In this document: in pieces, positions 32,514-42,568 of the stretch
Layout of the letters: every line of letters starts with the position of its first letter
Position numbering within the stretch: position 1 is the stretch's first letter
From: Bog-756 sp050011635
GTDB taxonomy: Bacteria > Actinomycetota > Acidimicrobiia > Acidimicrobiales > RAAP-2
Direction: 5' to 3'
Length of the DNA stretch: 64,000 nucleotides
Assembly (NCBI GenBank): GCA_050011635.1
Contig: JBEKIU010000002.1
Span: forward strand, 6,251-70,250
The notes under the pieces: model-generated
What the model saw: the letters and a program-made list of their open reading frames with translations, nothing else
The model's database searches: none
Told to the model about the DNA's origin: nothing
Translations under genes and position numbers: made by a program

Positions 32514-35120
32514 TCAGAGAATTCCGAGCTCCCGGGCACGAGAGATGGCACCGTTGCGGTTGGCGACGTCCAGCTTCCGGTAGATGTGGGCCATATGCGT
32601 CTTGATGGTGTTGACCGACACGTAGAAGTGATCGGCGAGCTCGGTGTTGGTGTAGCGGCTCGGCAGATACGAGAGGAGTTCGAGTTCCCGGTCGGTCAGC
32701 GGGTCGACAAGATCGGCCCCCGGGGTCGGCAGCGCCACCTCCCGGGCGCGCCGGAGGATCTGGCGCTGCAGAGGGGAGTGCACGTCCGTGATCTCCGAGA
32801 CCAGGCGTAGGATCGTCGGACCGGCCCGTACGAACGCTTCGATCAGGGTGTGGCGTTCGGCCACGGCCAATGCACTGGCCAGATGCGCTCTCGACTCCTC
32901 GACGGAGCCTTCGGCCTCCGCCAACCATGAGCGCAGGAGCAGACCGTTCACGTTCCCCAGCGGCTCGCTTGCATCCGGCAGGGGGTCATGCGCGTCGAGG
33001 AGCTTGCGGGCCAGGTCGTGCTGGCCCAGTGTGAGTGCCGCGGCCGTGCCTTCGAACACCAACGTCGGCGAGTACCGGGTCGCTTTGTCGAACGTCCGCT
33101 GTGCCTGCTCTGGTGACCCGCCCAGGCGGAGGAGACGGCACTGGAGGGCCAGGAGCCGACTGGCCACAATGGGTGGTGGTGGTGCTCCGAGGTCGTTTCT
33201 GGTCGCTGTGGCACTGGCCATGGCCAGTTCCCGCTGGCCGTCCGCCTCCTGGAGGACTGCCCTTTCGAAGTGGCTGAACCACGACAGCTGGCTCCGATGG
33301 TTGGCTTCGGCTCGTAGGGAGCCCTCGTGGAGGGAGAGAGAGGCGCGACGAGGCTCACCTGCCTCCAAGGCGGCGAGAGCGGAGGCCAGGTAGGCGTCGG
33401 CGGCCGAGGGATGGGCGAGCAGGCCCACCTCCCTGGCGATGGCCAACGCTTCTTCGGACAGGGCGGCGGCTCGCTCAGTGGCACCGCACCAGGCCTCGAG
33501 CAGAGCGAGCGAGCCGAGGCCGCTGACCTTCCATATCGGGTAGGTCGCTCCGGGTGCCGCCAGTCCCCGGTCGAGCCAGTCCCGGGCATGGTCGTAGTCG
33601 CCGGCGTGCAAGTGGGCGCGGCCGCCGGACAGCAAGGCCATCGTCTCGAGTGAAGGTGGATGGGTCAGGTTCATGATCATGGGCATCGGCACGCCGCCGA
33701 GGCGGCCCAGCCGGTCGAGGGCACGGGTTGCCATGTCGATGGAGACGGCAGGGCGGGGTCGCCATTGGACCAGAGAGGCCAGAAACACCTGCGCGCAGAC
33801 CTGCTCCTCCTCGGTGGACGCGGGGTCGCCGGCCACCCGGCCGAGGATGTCCTCGGCGCTCGCCGCCTGCCCTTCGACTCCTTTGAGGATCCCGAGCAGG
33901 AGGCTGACGTCCCGCCGTCCGGCGCGGGCCGACTCCGGAACCTCCGTGATCCAGCGAATGACGGTGGCCATTTCGCCCTTCTCGAACACCTCGGAGCCCT
34001 GGCCCATGATGACATCGAGCGCTGCGGCCCAGTTCCGGGCCCTGAGAAGGTATTCGACGCCGGCGCTGACCTCACCTCGTCCGAGGTGCCACGAACCGGC
34101 CTCATTGAGCAGTCGCGCTTCGGCGTCGGGCTGCTCTGCCCGCAATTTGAAGCGCAGCATGTCGCGGAAGAGATGATGGAAACGAAACCAGTGACGGTGG
34201 GTGTCAAGGGGGACGAGGAACATCGATTCCCGCTCCAATTCCTCGAGGACGAGCTGGGCGTTCGGCACACCGGTCAGGTGAGCGACCAGCTCCGCGCACA
34301 TCCTGTCGAGGGAGGAGATCTGCAGCATGAGCTCACGCCGATCTGCTGACTGGGCGTGGAGGACCTCTTGGCTGAGGTAGTCGGCGATGAGGCGGTCGTC
34401 TCCGCTGAATTGGGTGATGAATTCGTCGGAGTCCTCGTAGAGCCGGAGCGTCATCCCTGCGAGTTGCACGCCGGCGGCCCAGCCTTCGGTGCGTGCCACC
34501 AGGGTGGCCACGCTGTCGGGCCCCAGGGACCGCCCCGTGATGTGCTCGAGGAGATGGGCGGAGTCGACCTCGTCGAGAGCGAGATCGAGCTGGCGGATCT
34601 CGGTGATCCCATCGGCGAGCCGATGGCGGCTCCAGGCAATGGGAAGATCCGCGCGCGTCGACAGGACCAGATGGATGTTGGGCGGGAGCCGGTCGACCAG
34701 GTCACCGAGATCGGCGAGGAGCACCGAGTTCGACAGGTGATGCAGATCGTCGAGGACGATGACGACCTCAGGGAGCTCGGCCAGCTGTGTCTCGAACGCC
34801 TCCAACAGGGGGCGGCCCAGGCCGCCGCCGTGCAGGGACACGAGGGAGTTGAGCTCGGCGAGATCCGGGTTGATGGCGGTGAGGCCCCGCAGCAGACGCT
34901 GGGAGAAGCGGACGGGATCGTCGTCGTCCACACCTACCTCCACCCAGACGAAGTCCAGCTCGGGATGGGTGGCGGCCCACTGGGCCAGGAGGAGTGTCTT
35001 TCCTGCGCCGGCCGGGGCCACGATGAGGGTCAGGGGGTGGGCGAGGGCGCCATCGAGCAGCCGCCTCAGGGCCGGGCGGTCGACCGCGTGGGCCGGCGCC
35101 GAAAAGGCTGTGACCACCAT
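32514..35120 (-). CDS. LuxR-family ATP-dependent regulator (MalT-like)
   Basis: 868-aa STAND-type regulator. Seen: Walker A APAGAGKT (35-42), Walker B VVIVLDDLHHL, a winged-helix/TPR-like helical middle, and a C-terminal LuxR HTH beginning LTDRELELLSYLPSRYTNTE then LADHFYVSVNTIKTHMAHIY. Ligand binding would switch ATP-dependent oligomerisation and DNA binding. It faces the sulfatase operon across a regulon palindrome (35239), so it is the best candidate to bind that palindrome genome-wide. Confidence 0.93.
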   Translation of the reverse strand: MVVTAFSAPAHAVDRPALRRLLDGALAHPLTLIVAPAGAGKTLLLAQWAATHPELDFVWVEVGVDDDDPVRFSQRLLRGLTAINPDLAELNSLVSLHGGGLGRPLLEAFETQLAELPEVVIVLDDLHHLSNSVLLADLGDLVDRLPPNIHLVLSTRADLPIAWSRHRLADGITEIRQLDLALDEVDSAHLLEHITGRSLGPDSVATLVARTEGWAAGVQLAGMTLRLYEDSDEFITQFSGDDRLIADYLSQEVLHAQSADRRELMLQISSLDRMCAELVAHLTGVPNAQLVLEELERESMFLVPLDTHRHWFRFHHLFRDMLRFKLRAEQPDAEARLLNEAGSWHLGRGEVSAGVEYLLRARNWAAALDVIMGQGSEVFEKGEMATVIRWITEVPESARAGRRDVSLLLGILKGVEGQAASAEDILGRVAGDPASTEEEQVCAQVFLASLVQWRPRPAVSIDMATRALDRLGRLGGVPMPMIMNLTHPPSLETMALLSGGRAHLHAGDYDHARDWLDRGLAAPGATYPIWKVSGLGSLALLEAWCGATERAAALSEEALAIAREVGLLAHPSAADAYLASALAALEAGEPRRASLSLHEGSLRAEANHRSQLSWFSHFERAVLQEADGQRELAMASATATRNDLGAPPPPIVASRLLALQCRLLRLGGSPEQAQRTFDKATRYSPTLVFEGTAAALTLGQHDLARKLLDAHDPLPDASEPLGNVNGLLLRSWLAEAEGSVEESRAHLASALAVAERHTLIEAFVRAGPTILRLVSEITDVHSPLQRQILRRAREVALPTPGADLVDPLTDRELELLSYLPSRYTNTELADHFYVSVNTIKTHMAHIYRKLDVANRNGAISRARELGIL

Positions 35121-35238
35121 CCGACTCGTTTCGGGTCCCCCGGCCGCTTTGTGGCCGGGCTCCGGTCATTGTGCCATCGGAGATGAGTCGCCGCCACTGG
35201 CACCCCGCCGGGGCCATGGCCACGGTTTGGAGACGCGA

Positions 35239-35255
35239 TCACCCTCTAGGGATGA
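35239..35255. promoter_or_regulatory. Regulon palindrome, site 4 (TCACCC-N5-GGATGA)
   Basis: TCACCC-TCTAG-GGATGA (11 of 12 positions), 118 bp upstream of the LuxR start and about 100 bp upstream of the divergent 80-aa protein and sulfatase. Would serve for autoregulation. Confidence 0.6.
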
Positions 35256-35354
35256 CGACTTTGCCATCGAGGGACGCCAGGATGGCGGGAAGGTGGCGGC
35301 GGACCGCTGACAAACCGTCAGATTCCAACATCCCGATAGGGCAAGAAGGCCAAC

Positions 35355-35597
35355 TTGGATGCAACCAAATTCGAGATCGTGGTCAAGGGCAGGCTGAGCC
35401 CGACCTTGACCGCGGCGATCGAAGGGTTTGACGTCAGCCACTGTGACAGCGGCCTGACCCATCTGGTCGGCTGGGTCACCGACCAGGCGCGCCTGCATGG
35501 CACGCTCGAGCTGCTCCGGGATCTCAACATCGAATTGGTGTCGGTCAATCCCGTGCTCGCCCCGCACGCGGCACCAGGCAGTCCGTCCGCGCCATGA
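35355..35597 (+). CDS. Small conserved protein, paralogue of 51254-51475
   Basis: 80-aa protein with no recognised domain name. The first 65 residues closely match the second copy in this window: both have FEIVVKGRLSP/FEIVVRGRLSP, DGLTHLVG and DLNIELVSVNPV. The pattern (beta-rich, short) is common next to LuxR regulators in actinobacteria. The TTG start at 35355 has AAGAAGG 5 nt upstream. 15 bp before the sulfatase gene, so co-transcribed. Possible regulatory partner; unproven. Confidence 0.65.
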   Translation: MDATKFEIVVKGRLSPTLTAAIEGFDVSHCDSGLTHLVGWVTDQARLHGTLELLRDLNIELVSVNPVLAPHAAPGSPSAP

Positions 35598-35612
35598 GAA
35601 ACGAGGACACCG

Positions 35613-37970
35613 ATGGCTGACCCGATCAATCGCTTCGTCCTGCCGATTCACGACCGGCGCCATGTGGGTCTCACCACCTACGACGCCAAGGACCCCGACA
35701 CGGCCTTCCCACCTATCGATGAAGTGCTCCCACCCGAGGGGTCACCCAATGTCCTGATCATCCTGCTCGACGACATCGGCTTCGGCGCGGCGTCGAGTTT
35801 TGGCGGTGCGATCAACACGCCGACCGCTGACCGGCTGGCCGGTTCCGGTCTCAAGCTGACCCGGTTCCACACGACGGCCCTGTGTGCCCCAAGCCGGCAG
35901 GCATTGTTGACCGGCCGGAACCACCACACGGCAGGAATGGGGGCTATTCCCGAGGTGGCGACGTCGGCCCCGGGGTACAGCTCCATCCGCCCCAAGACCA
36001 CCGCCCCGCTGGCCCAGATCCTCAAGCTCAATGGCTACTCGACGGCACAATTCGGCAAGTGCCACGAGGTCCCGGTGTGGAAGACCAGCCCGATGGGGCC
36101 GTTCGACCAGTGGCCCTCGCAGAGCGGCTTCGACTACTTCTACGGCTTCATCGGCGGCGAGACCAACCAGTACTACCCGGCCCTGTTCGAGGGCACCAAC
36201 CCGGTCGAGCCACCGAAGTCCCCCGATGAGGGGTACCACCTGACCGAGGACCTGGCCGATCGGGCGATCACCTGGGTGCGTCAGCAGCGATCCCTCATGA
36301 CCGATCGCCCGTTTTTCGCCTACTTCGCACCGGGGGCCACCCACGCGCCCCACCACGTTCCGAGGGAGTGGTCGGACAAGTACAAAGGCCGCTTCGATGC
36401 CGGCTGGGACTCCCTGCGTGCCGAGGTGTTCGCCCGTCAGAAGGAGCTGGGCGTGATTCCCGCCGACGCAGAGCTCACCGGGCGGCCTGATGACATCGAC
36501 GCGTGGGAAGACGTCCCGGATCTGCTGCAACCCGTGCTGGCCAGACAGATGGAGATCTACGCCGGCTACCTCGAGCACGTCGACCACCACGTGGGCCGGC
36601 TCATCGACACGCTCGACGAGCTCGATGTTCTGGACGACACGCTCATCTACTACATGATCGGCGACAACGGGGCGAGCGCCGAGGGGACGCCGAACGGCAC
36701 CTTCAACGAGATGCTCTCGCTCAACGGCGCCGCCGCCTTCGAGACGCCCGAGTTCATGGCCGCCCACATCGAGCAGTTCGGGACACCCGATGCCTACAAC
36801 CATTATGCGGTGGGCTGGGCCCATGCCATGAGCACCCCCTACCAGTGGACCAAGCAGGTGGCCTCGCATTTCGGAGGGACTCGGAACGGCACCATCGTCC
36901 ACTGGCCGCGGGGGATCGCGGCCAAGGGCGAGGTGCGGAATCAGTTCCACCATGTCATCGACGTGGCCGCCACCGTGCTCGACGTCATCGGTCTGCCTGA
37001 GCCGACCTTCGTCAACGGTGTCGAACAGCTTCCACTCCACGGGGTATCGATGGCCTACCTGTTCGACGACGCCGGTGCCGCGGAGCGCCGCGAGACCCAG
37101 TACTTCGAAATGGTGTGCAACCGGGGCATTTATCACAAGGGTTGGACTGCCGTCACCCGCCACAGCGTCCCGTGGCTGTTCGGCGCAACCCTGCCCGCTC
37201 TCGACGACGATGTGTGGGAGCTCTACGACACCACCGCGGACTGGACCCAGGCCCACGACGTCGCCGCCGAGCACCCCGCCAAGCTGGCCGAGCTCCAGAG
37301 ACTCTTCCTCATCGAAGCGGTCAAGTACAACGTGCTGCCCCTCGATGACCGACGGATCGAGCGCTTCAACTCGGAGATCGCCGGCCGACCGGAACTGGCC
37401 AAGGGCCCCTCGCAGGTGTTTTTCGGCGGCATGTCGAGGGTGACCGAAAACACAGTGCTCAACCTCAAGAACAAGTCCTACGCCGTCACCGCCGAGGTGG
37501 TCGTGCCCGAGGGCGGTGGAAGCGGGGTCGTCGTGGCCCAGGGCGGAGCCTTCGGTGGGTGGTCACTCTACCTCGTCGACGGCGTCCCGACCCACTGTTA
37601 CAACCTGCTCGGTCTCAACCTGGTCAAGGCGAGTGGCACCGACCCCCTGTCGGCCGGTACCCACCAGATCCGGATCGAATTCGCCTATGACGGCGACGGC
37701 CTGGCCAAGGGGGGCGACACCACGCTGTACGTGGACGGCACCCAGGTCGGCGCCTCGCGCCAGGAGGCCAGCATTCCCATGCTGTTCTCGGGGGACGAGA
37801 CCCTCGATGTGGGGGGCGACCACGCCACATCGGTGAGCGACGATTACACCCCTGCGACCAGCTCGTTCACCGGCACGGTCAACTGGGTCCAGCTCGATCA
37901 GGGTGTCGACGACCACTCACACCTGATCTCGCCCGAGGATCGCCTCCGGGTGGCCATGGTGCGTCAATAA
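35613..37970 (+). CDS. Arylsulfatase
   Basis: 785-aa type I sulfatase that hydrolyses sulfate esters. Seen: metal-binding LDDIGFG (53-59), and the CAPSR motif at 91-95 in ALCAPSRQALLTGRNHH, whose Cys is converted to formylglycine; IGDNGASAEG with further Ca ligands near residue 350. After about residue 600 a beta-rich C-terminal region (LDVGGDHATSV) is present. No signal peptide, so it is probably cytoplasmic. A formylglycine-generating enzyme is encoded at 48689. The natural substrate is unknown. Confidence 0.93.
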   Translation: MADPINRFVLPIHDRRHVGLTTYDAKDPDTAFPPIDEVLPPEGSPNVLIILLDDIGFGAASSFGGAINTPTADRLAGSGLKLTRFHTTALCAPSRQALLTGRNHHTAGMGAIPEVATSAPGYSSIRPKTTAPLAQILKLNGYSTAQFGKCHEVPVWKTSPMGPFDQWPSQSGFDYFYGFIGGETNQYYPALFEGTNPVEPPKSPDEGYHLTEDLADRAITWVRQQRSLMTDRPFFAYFAPGATHAPHHVPREWSDKYKGRFDAGWDSLRAEVFARQKELGVIPADAELTGRPDDIDAWEDVPDLLQPVLARQMEIYAGYLEHVDHHVGRLIDTLDELDVLDDTLIYYMIGDNGASAEGTPNGTFNEMLSLNGAAAFETPEFMAAHIEQFGTPDAYNHYAVGWAHAMSTPYQWTKQVASHFGGTRNGTIVHWPRGIAAKGEVRNQFHHVIDVAATVLDVIGLPEPTFVNGVEQLPLHGVSMAYLFDDAGAAERRETQYFEMVCNRGIYHKGWTAVTRHSVPWLFGATLPALDDDVWELYDTTADWTQAHDVAAEHPAKLAELQRLFLIEAVKYNVLPLDDRRIERFNSEIAGRPELAKGPSQVFFGGMSRVTENTVLNLKNKSYAVTAEVVVPEGGGSGVVVAQGGAFGGWSLYLVDGVPTHCYNLLGLNLVKASGTDPLSAGTHQIRIEFAYDGDGLAKGGDTTLYVDGTQVGASRQEASIPMLFSGDETLDVGGDHATSVSDDYTPATSSFTGTVNWVQLDQGVDDHSHLISPEDRLRVAMVRQ

Positions 37971-37984
37971 CCGCCGCTGACAGC

Positions 37985-38001
37985 GCCCGTCGCCGGGCTT
38001 T
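37985..38001 (+). terminator. Weak terminator after the sulfatase
   Basis: Stem GCCCG/CGGGC with a TCGC loop followed by TTT, 15 bp after the sulfatase stop, between convergent genes. Confidence 0.35.
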
Positions 38002-38075
38002 GACGTCTGGGGTGCGCCGCTGACGTCACACTCGCTCGAGAACGTCGGCCGCCAGTCCTCTCTCGCCGGCCTGGC

Positions 38076-39935
38076 TCAGGGCGAGTCCGTCTCCGCCTCG
38101 ATGAGTTGCGACACGGCATCGATGAGCGCCAGGTGGGTGAATGCCTGCGGAAAGTTCCCCAGGTGTTCGCCGGTGGTGGCATCGATCTCCTCGGCGTAGA
38201 GGTGAAGAGGGCCGGCAAACGAGAGCAGCTTCTTGCACAAGGCCCGTGCCGGCTCGATCTCGCCGATCATGGCCAGCGCGGAGACCAACCACCAGGAGCA
38301 GATGGTGAAGGTCCCTTCCTTGCCCTCGAAGCCGGTGTCCGTGCTGTCCACCTTGTAGCGGAGCACCAACCCGTCCTCGGTGAGCTCATCGGCGATGGCC
38401 TTGACCGTCGCCTTCACCCGCTCGTCGTCGGGAGCCAGGAAGCCCATGATGGGAATGAGCAGGAGCGAGGCGTCGAGCTCGTCGTTCTCGTACGCCTGCC
38501 GGAACCTCCCCCGCTCGTCCACGCCCTTGGCCAGGATGTCCTGCTTGAGATCATCGGCGCCCTGGCGCCAGCGGTCGGCCCGCTCGATGTCGCCCCGGCG
38601 GCGGGCCAGGTCGGCTCCCCGGTCGGCAGCCACCCAGCACAGCACAGCCGAGGCGGTGAAGTGCTGAGGTTCACCCCGGATCTCCCAAATGCCCTGGTCG
38701 GCGTCCCCGCTGTGGGCCAGCGCTTCTTCCACCAGTCCGGCCAACCCATCCCAGACGGCGTGGACGATCGACGCAGCGCCCCGCTTCAGGTGGGTGTTGA
38801 CCCCGTCGAGGAGCATTCCCCACACGTCGTTCTGGTGCTGGTCCCACGCACCGTTGCCGACGCGGACCGGACGCGCTCCCTCGTATCCCGAAAGATGGTC
38901 GAGGGTCTTCTCGGTGAGGTCGCGCTCGCCACCGATGCCGTACATGATCTGAAGCTCGAACGGCTGGTCGAGCTGGCCCTGGCTGACAGACTCGAGGACG
39001 AAGGCGAAGTATTCGAGTGCCTCCCAGTCGAAGCCCAGGCGATAGAGCGACCGCAACATGAATCCGGTGTCCCTGATCCAGGTGTAGCGGTAATCCCAGT
39101 TCCGGGCGCCACCCGGTGTCTCGGGGAGCGAGGTGGTGGACGCGGCCATGATCGCTCCCGTCGGCGCGTAGCTCAAACCTTTGAGCGTCAGGGCACTGCG
39201 CTCGATATAGGGCCGCCAGGGGTGGTCGGGGAACGTCCCCGAAGCGAGCCAGTGACGCCAGTAGGCCACGGTGGAGTCCACATCCCGATTTGCCTGGTCC
39301 TGGTCGGTGGGCGCGGTGCCGTCCCCCCACGACAGGGCGATGAAGCACTCCTCACCTTCGACCAGGCTGGTGCGTCCGTAACAGCGCGCCCCGACCAGAC
39401 CCAGCCGGAGGCCGCTGACCACCGAGAGGGTCAACTCGCCGTCCGGTGGCCGGGCGGTGAGGGAGCCATAACCCTCGCCGTCGTAGGCCCATTGACCTGT
39501 GGTGATCCCGTAGTCGAACAGCGGGACGCAGTTGGCGACGATCTCGACCTCTCCCGAGACGCACCTGGCTGTGCGCAGCAACACACCGGCTGCAGCCGAA
39601 TCAGTGGGGGCCCGCCGATAACCGGGCCGCCGCTTCTCCTCGTCGACCTTGCGGATGACCATGAGATCCTGGACGACGAGCCAACCGGTGGGCGTGTGCC
39701 ACGTGGTCTCCACCACCATCGTGCCGGGTACGTAGCGGCGATGGTGGGGGACCATGGTGTTGGCCGGCCCGAACCGGAACGAACCGCCTGAGCGGTCGAG
39801 CAGGGCCCCGAAGACACTCGGTGAGTCGGGACGGGGCAGGCAGAGCCACTCCACCGAACCGTCGGGTGCTATGAGGCAGCTGTCCTCACAGTCGGAGAGA
39901 AAGGCGTAGTCGGCGATCGGAGGGAATTCGCTCAT
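38076..39935 (-). CDS. Glycoside hydrolase family 15 protein
   Basis: 619-aa GH15 enzyme (glucoamylase or trehalase type). Seen: N-terminal ADYAFLSDCEDSCLIAPDGS, WLCLPRPDSPSVFGALLD, then GARNWDYRYTWIRDTGFML and, near the end, HLGNFPQAFTHLALID, all typical of the actinobacterial GH15 family. The (alpha/alpha)6 barrel hydrolyses alpha-glucosidic bonds, often trehalose. The ATG at 39935 has AAGGAG 8 nt upstream. Divergent from an SDR, with regulon palindrome site 5 between. Confidence 0.9.
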   Translation of the reverse strand: MSEFPPIADYAFLSDCEDSCLIAPDGSVEWLCLPRPDSPSVFGALLDRSGGSFRFGPANTMVPHHRRYVPGTMVVETTWHTPTGWLVVQDLMVIRKVDEEKRRPGYRRAPTDSAAAGVLLRTARCVSGEVEIVANCVPLFDYGITTGQWAYDGEGYGSLTARPPDGELTLSVVSGLRLGLVGARCYGRTSLVEGEECFIALSWGDGTAPTDQDQANRDVDSTVAYWRHWLASGTFPDHPWRPYIERSALTLKGLSYAPTGAIMAASTTSLPETPGGARNWDYRYTWIRDTGFMLRSLYRLGFDWEALEYFAFVLESVSQGQLDQPFELQIMYGIGGERDLTEKTLDHLSGYEGARPVRVGNGAWDQHQNDVWGMLLDGVNTHLKRGAASIVHAVWDGLAGLVEEALAHSGDADQGIWEIRGEPQHFTASAVLCWVAADRGADLARRRGDIERADRWRQGADDLKQDILAKGVDERGRFRQAYENDELDASLLLIPIMGFLAPDDERVKATVKAIADELTEDGLVLRYKVDSTDTGFEGKEGTFTICSWWLVSALAMIGEIEPARALCKKLLSFAGPLHLYAEEIDATTGEHLGNFPQAFTHLALIDAVSQLIEAETDSP

Positions 39936-40045
39936 GATCGTGCTCCTTGGTTCGGTCGACCGCCGGTCCTGACCGAGGGGAGCCGGCGCTTCGGATTCCA
40001 TCTCCTTACCCGGGTGGATTATGACCCGGAGGCGATGCTCTGTAA

Positions 40046-40062
40046 TCACCCCATCGGGGTGA
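40046..40062. promoter_or_regulatory. Regulon palindrome, site 5 (TCACCC-N5-GGGTGA)
   Basis: Perfect arms TCACCC-CATCG-GGGTGA, 110 bp upstream of GH15 (minus) and 60 bp upstream of the SDR (plus). A shared divergent operator. Confidence 0.6.
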
Positions 40063-40121
40063 GGAAACACGGGGTGTGAGTCCGTAGCCTGGCTCGGTGG
40101 GGGCGCAGGAAAGGAGCTCAG

Positions 40122-40889
40122 GTGACACTTCAAGGCAAGGTGGCCATCGTCACGGGCGGGAACACGGGCATCGGCAAGGCGGTGGTGCTGGCCCTGGCCG
40201 CGGAGGGCGCGTCGATCGTGATCGACTACGTGGCCGATCCGGAGGCCACCGAGGCGCTCGAGCGGCAGGTCCGTGACCTCGGGGACAAGGTGACCGCGGT
40301 CAAAGCCGATGTCAGCAAGGTCTCCGACCTCGAGACGCTCGTCGCCACCGCGGTGAGCACCTTCGGGCGGCTGGACATCATGGTCAACAACGCCGGTATC
40401 GAGACCCGGACCTCCGTGCTCGACACCACCGAGGCCCAGTATGAGAGGGTCCTCGACATCAACCTGAAGAGTGCGTTCTTCGGAACCCAGCTGGCGGCCA
40501 AGCAGATGATCGCGCAAGGCGACGGTGGCCGCATCATCAACATGACCTCGGTCCACGAGGACTGGCCGATGCCCAACAACACCGCCTACTGCCTGTCCAA
40601 GGGCGGGATGCGGATGCTCACCCGTACGGCGGGTGTGGAACTGGCGCCTCACAACGTCCTGGTGGTCGGCGTCGGCCCGGGTGCGGTCGAGACGCCGATC
40701 AACACCGCCACCATGAACGATCCTGCCGCCTTGAAGAAGCTCGACGATGCCATTCCGATCGGTCGCATGGCCAAGCCGGAGGAGATCGGGAGCGTGGTGG
40801 CCTTTCTGGCCGGCCCGGGTGCCAGCTACCTGACGGCGACCACCATCTTCGCCGACGGCGGCATCATGCAGAGCAGTCCGGGGTTGTGA
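40122..40889 (+). CDS. SDR, glucose 1-dehydrogenase-like
   Basis: 255-aa classical short-chain dehydrogenase. Seen: TGGNTGIG at 11-18, VNNAGIE, NMTSVHED, active-site YCLSK, and C-terminal LTATTIFADGGIMQSSPG. The best-known relatives are glucose 1-dehydrogenases or 3-oxoacyl reductases. GTG start at 40122 with AAAGGAG before it. Divergent from GH15, whose product (glucose) fits a glucose dehydrogenase; that link is inference. Confidence 0.88.
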   Translation: MTLQGKVAIVTGGNTGIGKAVVLALAAEGASIVIDYVADPEATEALERQVRDLGDKVTAVKADVSKVSDLETLVATAVSTFGRLDIMVNNAGIETRTSVLDTTEAQYERVLDINLKSAFFGTQLAAKQMIAQGDGGRIINMTSVHEDWPMPNNTAYCLSKGGMRMLTRTAGVELAPHNVLVVGVGPGAVETPINTATMNDPAALKKLDDAIPIGRMAKPEEIGSVVAFLAGPGASYLTATTIFADGGIMQSSPGL

Positions 40890-40987
40890 GGACCAGCGGA
40901 TCGTGATCCGCGAACCACTCAGGTCCGTCTTCTTCACCGGCGCCGGACTGTGACCCGCTCGTCAACCCGCAGGCGAGCGCGAACCCG

Positions 40988-42451
40988 ATGACTGCCGTCT
41001 CCGATTCGGCGCCGGCCGGCGCCCCTCCGGACGGCCGTCATCGGGTCGTCATCGTCGGCGGGGGGTTCGGGGGTCTTCCGGCCACCCGTTTCCTCGGAGG
41101 GAAACCGGTCGACGTGACGTTGGTCGACCGTCGGAACCACCATCTGTTCCAGCCCCTCCTCTACCAGACGGCGACCGGGATGCTTGCGCCTGGTCAGATC
41201 GCACCTGCGCTTCGCCACATCGTGCGCCGACAGAAGAACGTGCGCGTTCAACTGGCCGAGGTGACCGGCTTCGACCTCGAGCGCAGAGTGGTCCATGCCA
41301 GCGTGGCCGGCCGGATGTCCGTCGAGTACCCCTACGACAGCCTGATCGTCGCCGCCGGAGTGACCCAGTCCTACTTCGGTCACGACGAGCTCGCCTTCTT
41401 CGCGCCGGGGATGAAGACCCTCGACGACGCCCTCGAGCTCCGGCGCCGGATCTACGGCGCTTTCGAGGTGGCCGAGCTGGTTGCCGACCCCGTCCAGAAA
41501 GCGCATTGGCTGACCGTCGTGGTGGTGGGAGCCGGGCCCACCGGCGTCGAACTGGCCGGTCAGGTGCGCGAGCTGGCCACCCGCAGTCTGCGAGGGGAGT
41601 TCCGCACCTTCGAGGCCGCTTCGGTGAGGGTGATCCTGGTGGACGGGGGCAAAGAGCCCCTGGCCACCTTCGGCCACCAGCTGTCGGGCAAGGCGGCCAA
41701 GACGCTCGAGCACCTGGGCATCGAGCTGCGCATGGGAGGCCAGGTGGTCGGGGTCGACGCCGAGGGTGTCGATGTCAAGGGACCCGACGGTGACACCCGG
41801 ATCGACGCTCGGACCACCGTCTGGGCCGCCGGTGTCCAGGCCTCCCCCCTGGCCAACCTGCTGGCCGAGGCTTCGGGGGCCAGCGTCGACCGCGCCGGCC
41901 GGATCGCCGTCCTCCCCGACCTCACGCTGCCCGACCACCCCGAGGTCTTTGCCGTCGGCGACATGGCCAGCCTCGACGACCTCCCCGGCGTGGCCGAAGT
42001 GGCAATGCAGGGCGGGCTCCACGCCGCCAACACCATCCTCCGGCGCCTGAAGGGGGAGCCCGCCAAATCATTCCGTTACCGGGACCTCGGCAGCGTCGCT
42101 ACCATCGGTCGATTCCGGGCCATCGTGAGCGTGAAAGGGATCCGGCTGAGCGGGTTCCCGGGCTGGTTGGTGTGGATGTTCGTCCATCTCGCCTTTCTCA
42201 CCGGGTTCGGCAACCGTCTCACCACCATGCTGAAGTGGCTCCGCTCGATGATCGGGCGCGGCCGGGCCGAGCGGGAGTTCAGCACCGCGCACACCGGTGG
42301 CGACCTGAGTCTTCCCGAATCGGTCCGAAGACGGGTCGAGCCCACGCTCTTTCCGGTCATCGAGAAGGACGCGGGATCAGGTCGTCCCCGATCCGGTGCG
42401 GCCGGGTCCGGACAGGAAGAGCCGCCACCGTCCCCGGACACCGGCCGGTGA
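40988..42451 (+). CDS. Type II NADH dehydrogenase (NDH-2)
   Basis: 487-aa FAD-dependent NADH:quinone oxidoreductase, non-proton-pumping. Seen: FAD motif VVIVGGGFGGLPATRFL near the N-terminus, NADH motif VVVVGAGPTGVELAG, quinone/FAD contact VFAVGDMASLDDLPGVAEV, and a membrane-facing C-terminal amphipathic region. It passes electrons to menaquinone. Followed by cydD with about 115 bp between, so NDH-2 and the bd oxidase form a short NADH-to-oxygen chain. Confidence 0.92.
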   Translation: MTAVSDSAPAGAPPDGRHRVVIVGGGFGGLPATRFLGGKPVDVTLVDRRNHHLFQPLLYQTATGMLAPGQIAPALRHIVRRQKNVRVQLAEVTGFDLERRVVHASVAGRMSVEYPYDSLIVAAGVTQSYFGHDELAFFAPGMKTLDDALELRRRIYGAFEVAELVADPVQKAHWLTVVVVGAGPTGVELAGQVRELATRSLRGEFRTFEAASVRVILVDGGKEPLATFGHQLSGKAAKTLEHLGIELRMGGQVVGVDAEGVDVKGPDGDTRIDARTTVWAAGVQASPLANLLAEASGASVDRAGRIAVLPDLTLPDHPEVFAVGDMASLDDLPGVAEVAMQGGLHAANTILRRLKGEPAKSFRYRDLGSVATIGRFRAIVSVKGIRLSGFPGWLVWMFVHLAFLTGFGNRLTTMLKWLRSMIGRGRAEREFSTAHTGGDLSLPESVRRRVEPTLFPVIEKDAGSGRPRSGAAGSGQEEPPPSPDTGR

Positions 42452-42568
42452 GGGCGCGGACCGGAAGATCGGCCGTGGTCGACCGAGCGCCGGCGGTGCC
42501 GGCGCGGTGACGCCACGGCGCGGAGCAGGGGAGCGACGCGCGGAGCACCTGGCCGAGCGACTCGGGTG